In this document: one piece after another, positions 1 to 9,678 of the stretch
How positions within the stretch are numbered: the first letter of the stretch is position 1
Layout of the letters: the number at the start of each line of letters is the position of its first letter
NCBI GenBank assembly: GCA_037043015.1
Contig: CM073324.1
Coordinates: 15,273,013 to 15,337,012 of the forward strand
Source: Bryum argenteum
Lineage: Eukaryota > Streptophyta > Bryopsida > Bryales > Bryaceae
DNA: 64,000 nt
Direction: 5' to 3'
Made by a program: the position numbers and the translations under genes
Notes under the pieces: generated by a model
What the model saw: only the letters and a program-made list of their open reading frames with translations
Databases searched by the model: none
Told to the model about the DNA's origin: nothing

Positions 1-1640
1 AGCACCCAAGGAGAAAGTGTCCGCGAGCCTCCGCGCACCCCTCCTGACGGGGCGACCGCCGATACAGCGGATGGGCGAACGTCGGTCGCTAGGGCGACCG
101 CCGATCCAGGTGATGGGCGAACGTAGCTCATAGGGCGACCGGCGGTCTACCCTCTTCGAACGAAGCACATGAACTTTGAAGAGCCATAACTTTTTCATTC
201 GGACTCTGTTTTTGACGAAATCACTTGAATTGGGTCCCAAATTAAGCCTAGTTTATGTGGTGAAAATTGCAGACTCATACGATTAAGTATGAAAAAATGG
301 CATGCATTTTAGTGAAGGGAGTATTTGTTATTTGGGTTTTTAAACATTTGGCATGTTTTACCATTGCAAGCCTATTATGTGACATCAAAAAGGTTTTTGC
401 ATGATGTGTTTTAGACAAGTGTGATCTTTAGATGCATCCCACAATCTTTGTAGTTGGAAGTATTTTGATCCAAATAATTTTAGTATTGGCTTTGCAATGA
501 TATTTCTACGATGAAAAAAGTGAAAAAGTGGATGATTTTTGAAGAGATAGATCTCCTTCAACCATTGTTAGATTCTGAATTTATTTTTTAGAATGGGTTC
601 CAATTAGAGTGTTGTATTGGTGATAGGAACCTCGATCCATTCGAAGTTATATTGAAGATAAGGTATAATTTGAGTGTAAGGGGTCTATTACTGGACTATA
701 TTAATTGTTTTGTAAACTATTTGGCAGTTTTTATCATTGCAAGGCTACTATTCGAGCCATAGGGAAGTGTAAGGTGTATAGGGAAATAGAGAGGGAGATT
801 AGTATTTATACTTTTCCTATGTATTTTATATGAAACATGATTAAAAGTTTTGGCCTATAAGCTGAAGGTAAGTAGTTTCTATTAAATACCTAGGATTAAT
901 TAATTTGTTGAAATGGGGTGTGTGTATAAAAGGAGGGAAGAGATGATTCAATAATGATAAAAACCGCCAAATATTTTACAAAGTAATTAATATAGTCCAA
1001 ACCTAGATCCCTAGCACTCAAATTATACGTTATCTTCAATATATCTTCGAATGAATCGATGTTTCTATCACCAATACAACACTCTAATTGGAATCCATTC
1101 TAAAATAAAAAATCAAAATCTAACAATGGTTGAAGGAGATCTATCTCTTCAAAAATCATCCACTTTTTCACTTTTTTCATCGTAGAAATATCATTGCAAA
1201 GCCAATACTAAAATTATTTGGATCAAAATACTTCCAACTACAAAGATTGTGGGATGCATCTAAAGATCACACTTGTCTAAAACACATCATGCAAAAACCT
1301 TTTTGATGTCACATAATAGGCTTGCAATGGTAAAACATGCCAAATGTTTAAAAACCCAAATAACAAGTACTCCCTTCACTAAAATGCATGCCATTTTTTC
1401 ATACTTAATTGTATGGGCCTGCAATTTTCACCACATAAACTAGGCTTAATTTGGGACCCAATTCAAGTGATTTCGTCAAAAAGTCCGAATGAAAAAGTTA
1501 TGGCTCTTCAAAGTTCATGTGCTTCGTTCAAGAGAGTAGACCGCCGGTCGCCCTATGAGCTACGTTCGCCCATCACTGGATCGGCGGTCGCCCTAGCGAC
1601 CGACGTTCGCCCATCGGCCGATCGGGCGGTCGCCTAGGGG
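1..1640. repeat. Long inverted repeat (palindrome), two ~0.7-kb arms
   Basis: Bases 1 to about 750 are repeated in reverse complement at about 957 to 1640, leaving a spacer of about 200 bp. The outer part of each arm is GC-rich and made of alternating 'gggcgaccgccgatcc' and 'gatgggcgaacg' blocks. The inner part is AT-rich. That inner part, from 'aactttgaagagcc' onward, matches the interior of the TTAA-flanked elements at 28936-29907 and 44961-45925, so the palindrome is a head-to-head pair of relatives of that family. No clear TTAA ends are visible, and the left end may run past the window. A transcript through it could fold into a long hairpin. Confidence 0.85.
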
Positions 1641-1662
1641 CGAACGTCGATGGCCGCTTATG

Positions 1663-1779
1663 GGCGTCGTCGGTCGACCCTGGCGTCGTCGGTCGACCGC
1701 AGGCGTCGTCGGTCGACCCTGGCGTCGTCGGTCGACCCTGGCGTCGTCGGTCGACCCTGGGGCGTCGTCGGTCGCTAAA
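1663..1779. repeat. 19-bp minisatellite, six copies
   Basis: The unit 'ggcgtcgtcggtcgaccct' occurs six times with 0-2 bp slippage, the last copy diverging after 'ggtcg'. It lies directly outside the right arm of the palindrome and shares its CG-rich, 'cgaccg'-type composition. The small reading frames across it are products of the repeat and not genes. Confidence 0.9.
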
Positions 1780-1938
1780 GCGGCCACGGTCTAGATGACG
1801 CGTGGCCATTGTCCGGTCCTACGTGGCGCGATCGCGAATCAGTATTCTTGGCCTTTTACAGAAGCACGCGTGGCGCCCACGTAGGATGCAACGTGGACAG
1901 GGTAAATCTAGGGTAAAAAAAAGATTCTGTAGATTCTA

Positions 1939-2901
1939 TTATACATTCTGAGGCTCAATGTCTGTCTGACATGTCGTGTCTGTCTGACGTCCGTCTGTGT
2001 CTAATAAGACAACCCTGGTTGGGACATATGTTAGTGATAAGCTATCAATATATGTTTTCCAAGTAAAATCTTCCTCTTGTGATGGTGTGGTATTATGTTC
2101 ATTTTGTCGTCCTATTAAAGCTATGTCTCTATTAAAGTCTCCACATAGAATAAGAGTGTGGTTAGGGTGTGTGTTGATTTGTGTTGTAATGGTTTGTTGT
2201 ATTGTTGGGATTAGTTCGATGTCTTCATGGTGTGATGGCATATATAGGTGTATTAATAGCCATGGTTGTAGTCGGTGGTTTTTTATGTGTATAATTTGTA
2301 AATAAGGTGATATTTTTAGCGGGGTTGGTATTTTGGTGATATTCCCTAGGTATGCATATTTGTGGTTTATTAGTGTTAGTAGTCCTCCTCTAGCAGGTGT
2401 ATAGGGAATTCGTTGTTGAATGCATCTAGTCATTGCGTGAGTATTATTAAATATTAGTTTGTAATTTAGAAATAAGTTTTGTATGTACTTTATAGACTTG
2501 GTGGCGGTTAGTTTAGTCTCTTGAATGGTGATAATGCCCGGGGTTTGTAAGGCAAGCTCTTCTAAGTTAGGTACTGCAGTATTTAGTGTTACTGCATTCC
2601 ATGTGATAATACTAGTTTGTTGATTATTGTTGTGTATATTGGGTTGGGGTGGTGGTAGGATATGAGTCAATGGAGAAGGGTGTGTGTATTCATTTAAGGG
2701 ATCATAGATTTTTAATGTTTCCTCAAGAAGATTATTTGGTAGAAAAGGAAATTTGAGTTTTAACGTATGTATTGATGGTGCGTTTTGTGTCTGGTGTATA
2801 AAATCATACAATTCTTTGTGTATACTAGGAGAGGGGTTTATTAATTTTTGGTTATCGCGTGCGCATATCGTTGTTCTCCTCCCTTGCAAACGAATCACCA
2901 A
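1939..2901 (-). CDS. AP-endonuclease (EEP-type) domain of a retroelement, 3' truncated
   Basis: This is an open frame of about 320 codons on the minus strand, with no good ATG (it opens after a TGA). It shows the exonuclease/endonuclease/phosphatase signature: an N-terminal 'ITWNAVTLN' block, the catalytic glutamate motif 'QETKL', 'RGGLLTLI', and the catalytic 'LILCGDFNRDI'. Such domains nick target DNA in non-LTR (LINE) retrotransposons. The frame ends before the usual SDH block, and no reverse transcriptase follows toward lower coordinates, where the minisatellite and palindrome lie. The element is therefore cut off at its 3' side. The protein is rich in Ile, Thr, Pro and His, reflecting AT-rich codons. 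An endonuclease domain from another mobile element, for example some Helitron relatives, cannot be excluded. Confidence 0.65.
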   Translation of the reverse strand: MVIRLQGRRTTICARDNQKLINPSPSIHKELYDFIHQTQNAPSIHTLKLKFPFLPNNLLEETLKIYDPLNEYTHPSPLTHILPPPQPNIHNNNQQTSIITWNAVTLNTAVPNLEELALQTPGIITIQETKLTATKSIKYIQNLFLNYKLIFNNTHAMTRCIQQRIPYTPARGGLLTLINHKYAYLGNITKIPTPLKISPYLQIIHIKNHRLQPWLLIHLYMPSHHEDIELIPTIQQTITTQINTHPNHTLILCGDFNRDIALIGRQNEHNTTPSQEEDFTWKTYIDSLSLTYVPTRVVLLDTDGRQTDTTCQTDIEPQNV

Positions 2902-3610
2902 TATCGCCGGTCACGACAGCAAAATTTCTGAAATCAGATCTGCGACTAAACTGCGTCTAGGTTCCAGATCTGGCGTGCAACAATTTCAACACTCAAAATC
3001 CTAAGCTCCTGGTAGTTTCAAGCTTTTCAATGTTGGATCTAAGCTCTATTTCTCAGCCCGCTATCACATCTACAATAACAACTCCAACAGCTCAAACCCT
3101 CATTCCACTACTTTCACTACCTACGCTTTGTGTGCATTCGTGGTGTGGTTGGATCACTCCTAATACAAATCGCACACACGGGTTACGATTTCTGCATTGC
3201 TACGACACCAGATCTGGTCCTATCCGCTCTCTACTCTTCTCTCTCCATTCCTAAGTTATAATGGCGAGATCACATCTACAACTTGCATTCCAATGAAATC
3301 CACCTTCATATCTCATAGGTGTCGCCAAGAAAGATTTCTCTTCAAACAAAACTCTTCTTACTTTGAAATTTCATAGGAGAGGCCAACACTGCATCCAAAT
3401 ATGAAGAGTCATCATTCACCAATGATATCATCACCATCACCCCTTCTTCACTTTTCTCCACGTGGTCAATTATTATCACATATGATTAAAAACACGGTCA
3501 ATAATAATTTTAAACAAAACTTTAAATTTCAATCATATGATTAATATAGGCACTTTTTACATAAATAATAATTACATATGATAATGTTAATATAATAATC
3601 ACATTTTAAA
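2902..3610. other. No gene recognised; possible 5' leader of the endonuclease frame
   Basis: Short frames only. On the minus strand this is upstream of the endonuclease frame and could be its untranslated leader. The part from about 3300 to 3610 is AT-rich and shows nothing else. Confidence 0.4.
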
Positions 3611-3613
3611 AGT

Positions 3614-4276
3614 CTATAAACGATGTATACCACTAGCAATTATCCTCACCTCAATCATTTTTTGTAAAATCTTGTAATGCCCATCCGTCTTAAAGACATT
3701 TTTCTTTGGTTCAAATTGAGAAACAAGAGCCTCCAAGTGTGAAATGTTTGCGCCATACTCTCTAGCATAAAATTCTTCAAATTCCCACAGCACGTCCCTA
3801 ACTATTTCTTCGTACACTGTTTTTTTCTTTTAGAGCTTAGCAAACAAAGCTACAATTTTCCCTACAAATATCAATTCACAGAAAACACCATCTTCAATCA
3901 TCACTACAACCTTTGAAATTGGAATTGAGATTTTATACATGCAAATTCAAAATGTGTATTATCTCACCTATTTTGGTCTTCTCAAATGTCTCCACATTTG
4001 ATCGTCATGCCCAAAAGATCCAATGAGGTACAACTTGTAGTTGGCCCAAAATTCCCTCACACTATCAAAATTAAAACCTTACATTAAAATTACATAGATA
4101 AAGCATATGTTTTGGTTTTATTTAAATTTTCACGCATTAAAATAAATAGGATCAATATTTCACGTGAGGTTTAAGTGCTCAATTGCCAATTTTGACACAT
4201 TTGAGAGGGATAAACGGACTCCTATTGAATAAGCTTTTCTTGAGAGTACATCCATCAACTCCAAACTACCATGCAT
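3614..4276 (-). pseudogene. Exon-like remains of an unrecognised multi-exon gene
   Basis: Three protein-like blocks lie on the minus strand. Block A (4276 to 4164) starts at an ATG and encodes 'MHGSLELMDVLSRKAYSIG' and about 18 more residues, ending in a GTGAAA donor. Block B (4061 to 3968), after a 'ttttgatag' acceptor, joins A in phase (2 nt + 1 nt) and encodes 'VREFWANYKLYLIGSFGHD' and further residues. B closes with TAG exactly at a GTGAGA donor, as if a CAG had mutated. Block C (about 3815 to 3651) follows an 'aaacag' acceptor, contains 'YEEIVRDVLWEFEEFYARE', and ends at 'GAG|GTGAGG'. C is not in phase with B. I do not recognise the family. It is either a decayed gene or a short two-exon gene plus a separate fragment. 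Confidence 0.35.
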
Positions 4277-4414
4277 AGAGAATAAGAAAATAAAAACCTT
4301 ATCAACACTAAACTCTCAATACGTGAATTATTCTCAAAAATACTAAAACGCTTAACATTCAATTTTCTAATTCCCACTCATATGATAATAGTATTTTCAA
4401 TACTTGCTCAATGA

Positions 4415-4609
4415 CTCTATAGAATACAAATAGTTAGGGAAAATGATGAAATAAAGCAGATTGATAAGGCTCGCCAATTCATAGAGGCGCTGCATCTTAT
4501 TAGCAGCTACTCGGGTATCCGATTGGTTATAAGCTTTAGAGTTGTCAATTTGATCAAAGCTCCCGAATTATACATGACTGTATTGCAAGAGGTGAAGATT
4601 ACCTTGTAA
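4415..4609 (+). other. Short open frame of unknown meaning
   Basis: This is a 64-codon stretch without an ATG start, between a TGA and a TAA. It reads 'REIKQ'-like charged residues and then 'ARQFIEALHLISSYSG' and 'LYMTVLQEVKITL'. The composition is protein-like, and a 'caagag|gtgaag' donor-like site lies near its end, but no family is recognised. It could be an exon remnant. Confidence 0.15.
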
Positions 4610-5183
4610 TTATAGAACTTTCCATCTTTGAGTATCTGTGAAATCTTGAATTTTCATCTACAGTTGCTACACTCCTGTAAATTGTTATGCAATAAAAAGC
4701 TCAAAATTGAAACTTCTGCTGTAGGTTGAAAAGCCTAGATTGCGAGAGGTCATAACTCCAACTACATGTGGAAAAGAATCAAACTGACGTTGCTTGACGT
4801 TGCTTCCACGCACCATTAATAATTTGAAGCTCCTTCTTAACTACTTGCGTACAGAACAAGTCACATATATTAACCAAACATCTCACTATATGCCTGCCAT
4901 GAGGATCTCAGACTGTAATGACTAAACCTTTTGTGCACATTAGTAGTTACATGGACCTAACTAAATGTAGTAGCGTTCACCAAAATATAACTCCTTGTAC
5001 TGCAGTGATTGTACTGCAGTGATCGTCCTACTATAGATACTCATTTTGTTTGACATGGTAAGTTAAGTGAAGAGCACTCCCGAAGGCCTCATTAGTAATA
5101 TGTTCTTACGATAAAAAAACTACGAAATTCACTCGCCTTACCTACTGCATTGAAACTTTTTGTGTAAAAAAAAAAAAAAACAG

Positions 5184-5962
5184 TGTACGAAGAATCTGGG
5201 CATGATATGAAAACTACGGTGTCCTCCGGCAAGTGCATCACATCGATGGAGGACATGACCAAGTATGTGGCTGGTCGCTTTCCACAAGCCTGACACATCA
5301 CCGCTCTTGAGCGCACCTTCCCTGCCACTACCCGTAAGCATTCGGCTTATTTATTAGAATGTGATGGCAGCCCAATGATAACTACTTGAAAAAAGATTGA
5401 TTCTATTGTATGCCTTGTTTTTTTGTCCTCTGGTTTCTAACGCAGTAACAAATTGAACATTCAATTTTTGTATGCAATACAAGAAATGACATTATAGAGT
5501 TGAAAACTGCAAGAAAGAGGTATTGTAGTAAGAAAGTTGTAAGCTGTTCAAGTGCACAGACGCATAGGACTTTGACGCACAATATTGTGACATAAGTCCT
5601 TGTAAGAGTGGCACCAACTATACTCACCAACCATTGTGCATTCCGGCAGATGCAGCACTGCTGAAGATAGGAAACATGGTGTTCAAGGTGTTGGACATAA
5701 AGGAGTATTCGCACTCAGTCGTTTGCCACAAGAACATGTTTCCTTTTGCCGTTTACAAATGCCATACATGATCATCAAAAACAAGAACGAAGAATCTGGG
5801 GATTTCAAGATATACGCTGTAGCCATGAAGTCCTTTGAAGGTGGCCACCGCATCAACCAAATCGCCTCCTGCCGTGCTAAGGGTGAGAAGACCTAGAAGA
5901 CGAGGAAGGCCTTCAATCCTACCCCGGAGGTTGTTGCCTGTCATTCGCTCTTTGATGTATGA
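5184..5962 (+). pseudogene. BURP-domain gene remnant, broken
   Basis: BURP proteins are secreted or cell-wall plant proteins whose C-terminal domain has four spaced CH pairs. Exon-like block 1 (5184-5333) contains 'KCITSMEDMTKYVAGRFPQA', matching the central 'C.TS.E.M..' part of the domain, and ends in a strong GTAAGC donor. Block 2 starts after 'ccggcag' at 5650 in matching phase. It encodes 'VFKVLDIKEYSHSVV' and then 'CHKNMFPFAVYKCH', the CH-x10-CH signature. Lesions: an in-frame TGA at 5291-5293; a frame change near 5766, right after the second CH; CH3 reduced to 'CR'; a TAG at 5894-5896. The frame then continues to a recognisable fourth 'ACHSLF' and a TGA at 5960. The N-terminal signal peptide and leader exons are not found, so this is a pseudogene fragment. 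Confidence 0.7.
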
Positions 5963-6900
5963 ATCTCTTGAAGATCAAAAGGGATTGTTGTATTTGTCTT
6001 TGCTATTTACAGTTTTGATGAATTAATTTGTTTGCCTCCCCGAGAAGTTTGATGAATTGATGCAGTTGCAAGTTTATATATGGAAGCTATTGCGGCAGTA
6101 GGACTCGTGCTTTCTCTTCGCGTTTATCCTCACTGGAATTTTTGAGTTACCTCAGAGATGGTCCCGAATCAAGACAAGGCATAAAAATAGTCATCATATC
6201 CTGTTGTTTTGGGCTTGTCGCAACTATAAGAAGTCAAACAAGTGGTGTGGTGACATTTGCACGTGGGGAGCTTCAAGTGGATGCAATCAATATCAGCTAC
6301 TATTTCAGACTCTGTTACAAACAATCGATGATTTTTCTCTTGTGATTTCCTTTCCAAGGCAAAGTCCGGGATTTACGAGATAAGAATGATGAGGAGTTAT
6401 ATGAGAAGGAAGGTCATTTTGCAATTAATTTAATTTTTAATTATGAAATTCAAGAAAGTGAAAATGGATTGAAAAGGTTTTAGAAGAAGACGAACACCAA
6501 ACCCAATGGGTTGGCGTAAATAAAATGTTGGTTCAACTGAAGAAGAGAGATGATGATAGTCTAGAGGCCATCTGAAATATAACTCATTTGAACATGTAGA
6601 TCTCAATGTAATACATATTGAATTTGAAGATGTTGAAACCCTCTTGAAATCTACTATTATGTGATATTTTTAAATCTTTGTTTTTATAGGATTTTGGGAC
6701 ATTTGAACTTAATTGTTGTTTAAACAAGATGTGTTGAAACAACATTTATATGATGTTGTTAAAATATGTGTTGAAACAACATGGTGTGCAATGCTGTTTG
6801 AACTTGTGTTGAAACAACATATTATCAACAACATAAACCGGTTCAAACCCCAATAAATGATTCAAACAACATTTTTATTGTTAACACATATATAACATAG
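5963..6900. other. No gene; AT-rich flank into which the LTR element inserted
   Basis: Only short frames are present. From about 6690 to 6895 'gttgaaacaacat' and its reverse complement recur several times. The last bases before the retrotransposon read, on the minus strand, CACTATGTTATATATGTG, which resembles a CACTA-type transposon end, but no partner end was found. Confidence 0.4.
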
Positions 6901-7095
6901 TGTTAGGACTACGCAGCGAACCGGGCGTAGGACCACGAGGTAGTTAATGGCAGTTGATAGTTGAGGCGGCTGACAGTAACCGCTGTCTTCCCCTGTACAA
7001 AAGGCCAGTGAAGGAGTTTACTCTTCACTGGCCATTTCGTCAATTATGTTATCTTAAGCATTATTTATACTCTGATCTCCATCTCCGTTCTGACA
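6901..7095 (+). repeat. 5' LTR (195 bp)
   Basis: TGTTAGG...CTGACA. It matches 13275-13483 along its length apart from the 14-bp duplication and scattered substitutions. Short for a plant gypsy LTR. Confidence 0.92.
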
Positions 7096-7867
7096 TAATG
7101 GCCAGTCCACGTTGTGTTTTCAAGCGGTCCAAGTTCGTTCGCAGCTGTGAGGAATCCGTAGCCATGTAGAACACAGCAGTAATTGTAATGCAGGTCGAAG
7201 TGTAACGGTGGTTGTGTAGCTCTGGCGGTGGACTTGTAGGGAGTGCGAGACGCATGACAGGGTCCGCTTTCTTGTCAAATTCCACTCGCGCTTTCGTCAG
7301 ATTCATTCTCCACCGCGGTGGGAGCTAGCGATTCGGACATGTTATCCGGATCGATGCAGTGTATGCAAATGGTCTCTGCCTGTAACGGTGCGGAGAGCTC
7401 ACGTATGCAAATGGTCTCTGCTTGTGACGGTGCGGAGAGCACTCTGTGACATCGAAGCCAGACACTATCCTGCGAGTAACCAACGTTCCAGGCCGTGGCT
7501 GGAGAGGCTTTGTAGAAGCCTGGCTCCGCAGATCGTCTGCTCTCAAGGATGTTTGAGGCACTATGAGCTCTCCATCGCTGTCCATCCCTTCATCCAAAGT
7601 AGAAACCGCCAGGGGGAGCAGCAGCTTGGCTCGAGCCGAAGTTCTGCGCAACCCCAGCGCCAGGATGGCGTCGCTCGAATAAGCCTGCAGCCACCGGACC
7701 ACGACGAGACTGCGGTAACTGTTGTGCTTGCCGCGGTGCAGTTCGAGTGAAAACCGCCGGAGTCATGAGAATCGCAGCAAGCTCCGCTGGACCCTGTTCC
7801 AGTAAAAGTTCACACAGACTCAATACTTGGTGAACGACGAGCGAAAGAGGAAGACGAAACGGTAGGC

Positions 7868-8221
7868 ATGCCAGGGAAGCGGCTGAAGACCTACCACTTG
7901 CAATTAGAGTTCCGGGCGGCCTTGATGCGGGCAACCCTCACCGATGCTGAAGGGAAGATGAAATATTGGTGTGATGACTCCGACGCGTGTTTAGCGAGAT
8001 CAATGATCCAAGGGACTGATCGCTTGGCAGACTTACAGATGTTCATAGAGCAACTCGAGCGGATTACCGAAGAAAGAACTGTGGATTTCAATTTCTCCGA
8101 CAAGTACAGCTCCGACATCGAGTACGCGACCTCCCCGTTCGATGAATTCCTCGAGGCAATGCTGGAAGTGGTAGCCGGGCGAATTGCAGCAGCGAGGCGG
8201 CCTTCGACGAGCGCCGCTTAA
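7868..8221 (+). CDS. Extra reading frame in the gypsy leader, unknown function
   Basis: A 117-codon frame with an ATG, located 770 bp after the left LTR and about 820 bp upstream of gag, on the same strand. The product is acidic and helical in character, for example 'MPGKRLKTYHLQLEF', 'DRLADLQMFIEQLERITEE' and 'FDEFLEAMLEVVAGRI'. The composition is plausible for a real protein, unlike the overlapping Arg/Pro-rich frames on either strand. I recognise no domain. It could be an accessory protein, a separated N-terminal part of Gag, or a captured host fragment. The leader is unusually long (1.9 kb) for such short LTRs, which argues that it carries something. Other copies of the family would decide this. 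Confidence 0.4.
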   Translation: MPGKRLKTYHLQLEFRAALMRATLTDAEGKMKYWCDDSDACLARSMIQGTDRLADLQMFIEQLERITEERTVDFNFSDKYSSDIEYATSPFDEFLEAMLEVVAGRIAAARRPSTSAA

Positions 8222-9039
8222 GGAGTGGAGCAAGCTAAACCCAAAGTGCGGCCAGATCCGATCAATCCGACCTTCTCCCAGCCGCGCCAACAGGGGCCAC
8301 CGACTTGGCCGGTTTCCGGCGCAGAGGCTTCCTCGCCGTCGTCTCGAGGTTCAGTCACGTCACCGTACGCTGCCACGTCCCGATTCGGGAATATTGCCTC
8401 CTGGTTTCGGCAACCCGCTTGTCGTGCCATGACAGAGCCGCTCCTGCCCGTTATTGACCGATCCCCTTCTGATACACGGGCGCCCTGCGCCACTGACAAC
8501 GGACGGTCCGTTGGGGAGTCACCTGCCGCCAGTCCCCGGATCTGCCGGAATCGCCAGCTGCTACTGGGCCTCGGGCTATTGCCAGCGGTGTTGTTCATAA
8601 CGGGCCGGGATTGCCAGCGGTGCGGGACTCAGGCTCCGCCAGCGAACTTGTCGGGGATTCCACGCTCGCGACGTGACTGGCGGTGGCAGGGACCTCCTGC
8701 GGTGACCGCGGTCCGGTGGGACACAGGGTGGAGGGTGTTCCTGCGCCGGCTCGGTGGCTCTCGGACTAGGCCTATCGCCGTGGAACCAAGGCAGTACCAA
8801 AACCATAATGGCATAAACGTAAGGTTCTCATGAGTTTGGGTGCGGTAGATCCCGCGAGTGTTGGACCCCGGCCTTGGATCCGGCCTAATGGGGTTCCTTA
8901 TCCGGTACAACGGCTGCTCGGTTTGATAGAGCTACCATCGGCCCAAACACTTGTGATATTAAGCCATATGCGGCTACTGGAGTATAGGAAATAAGAGGAT
9001 TCCTGTGGCAAGACATACAGCAAACGGCGAAACTAAGCA

Positions 9040-9678
9040 ATGGAGTTGAATGAGGCACCTTTGGTTACGGATTCCACGCCAACCGGTGGAGTGGCGGACT
9101 TAACCATGTTTATCCAACAGCAACTTCAAGCTTTGCATGCTGTTCAACAACAGGTGCAAGGATTGCACGCAGCCATTCCTCACATCATGCAGGAGTGTGT
9201 GAACCGCAGCGGTGCCGTGCAAGGATCTCCGACTGCACCCCCATCAGTGCCCCCTCAACCTAGTCCGGAAGGGCCAACGACTAAAGGAGTAACAAAGATT
9301 GCGCGGCCCAAGGAGTTTGCTGGCAAAAAGGGCGGTGAGGTTTACCGTTGGCTCGCGCAACTTCGGCTACAGTTCGACAATAACCCTCAAGGGTATGCAA
9401 CCGATAGACAGAAGATAACTTGTGCACTCTCCTACACCACCACGGGTCCAGTCCCCATGGAGCTTGATGCCCTTACGACCGTTCCCAGGAAGTCAACGGC
9501 CATAGCGAAGACCGCGGCGGAAAGGCAAGAGTTTCAACGTCAAGGTCGATGCTGGGGGTGCGGCCAACAAGGACATCCTCGGTCCAGGTGTCCAACCAAT
9601 CCCTCCAAGCCCCTTTCATTTTCCGCCACTGGGGAGGAAGGTATCAGCGGCTCGGGAAAAGAGGAAGCCCGGGACTGA
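9040..9678 (+). CDS. Gag, internally shortened, with CCHC zinc knuckle
   Basis: A 212-residue frame from ATG to TGA. Residues ~90-140 contain the capsid-like 'FAGKKGGEVYRWLAQLRLQF' segment. The C-terminus holds the nucleic-acid-binding knuckle 'CWGCGQQGHPRSRC', a perfect C-x2-C-x4-H-x4-C. Gypsy Gags are usually about 300-450 residues. Here the text jumps from 'KITCALSYTTTGP' straight to the pre-knuckle 'MELDAL' region, so most of the capsid C-terminal half appears deleted. The final 130 bp overlap pol in the -1 frame, and the stop lies inside the frameshift stem-loop. The protein would package the element's RNA in the cytoplasm. This copy is probably defective. Confidence 0.85.
   Translation: MELNEAPLVTDSTPTGGVADLTMFIQQQLQALHAVQQQVQGLHAAIPHIMQECVNRSGAVQGSPTAPPSVPPQPSPEGPTTKGVTKIARPKEFAGKKGGEVYRWLAQLRLQFDNNPQGYATDRQKITCALSYTTTGPVPMELDALTTVPRKSTAIAKTAAERQEFQRQGRCWGCGQQGHPRSRCPTNPSKPLSFSATGEEGISGSGKEEARD

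Noticed and set aside
7096-7115. Primer binding site after the left LTR
   Set aside because: The sequence 'taatggccagtccacg' does not match the 3' end of initiator Met tRNA or another tRNA I can recall, so no site is annotated.
7325-8910. Several overlapping Arg/Pro/Ser-rich frames on both strands of the gypsy leader
   Set aside because: High GC makes stop-poor frames common. They conflict with each other, and only 7868-8221 has protein-like composition.
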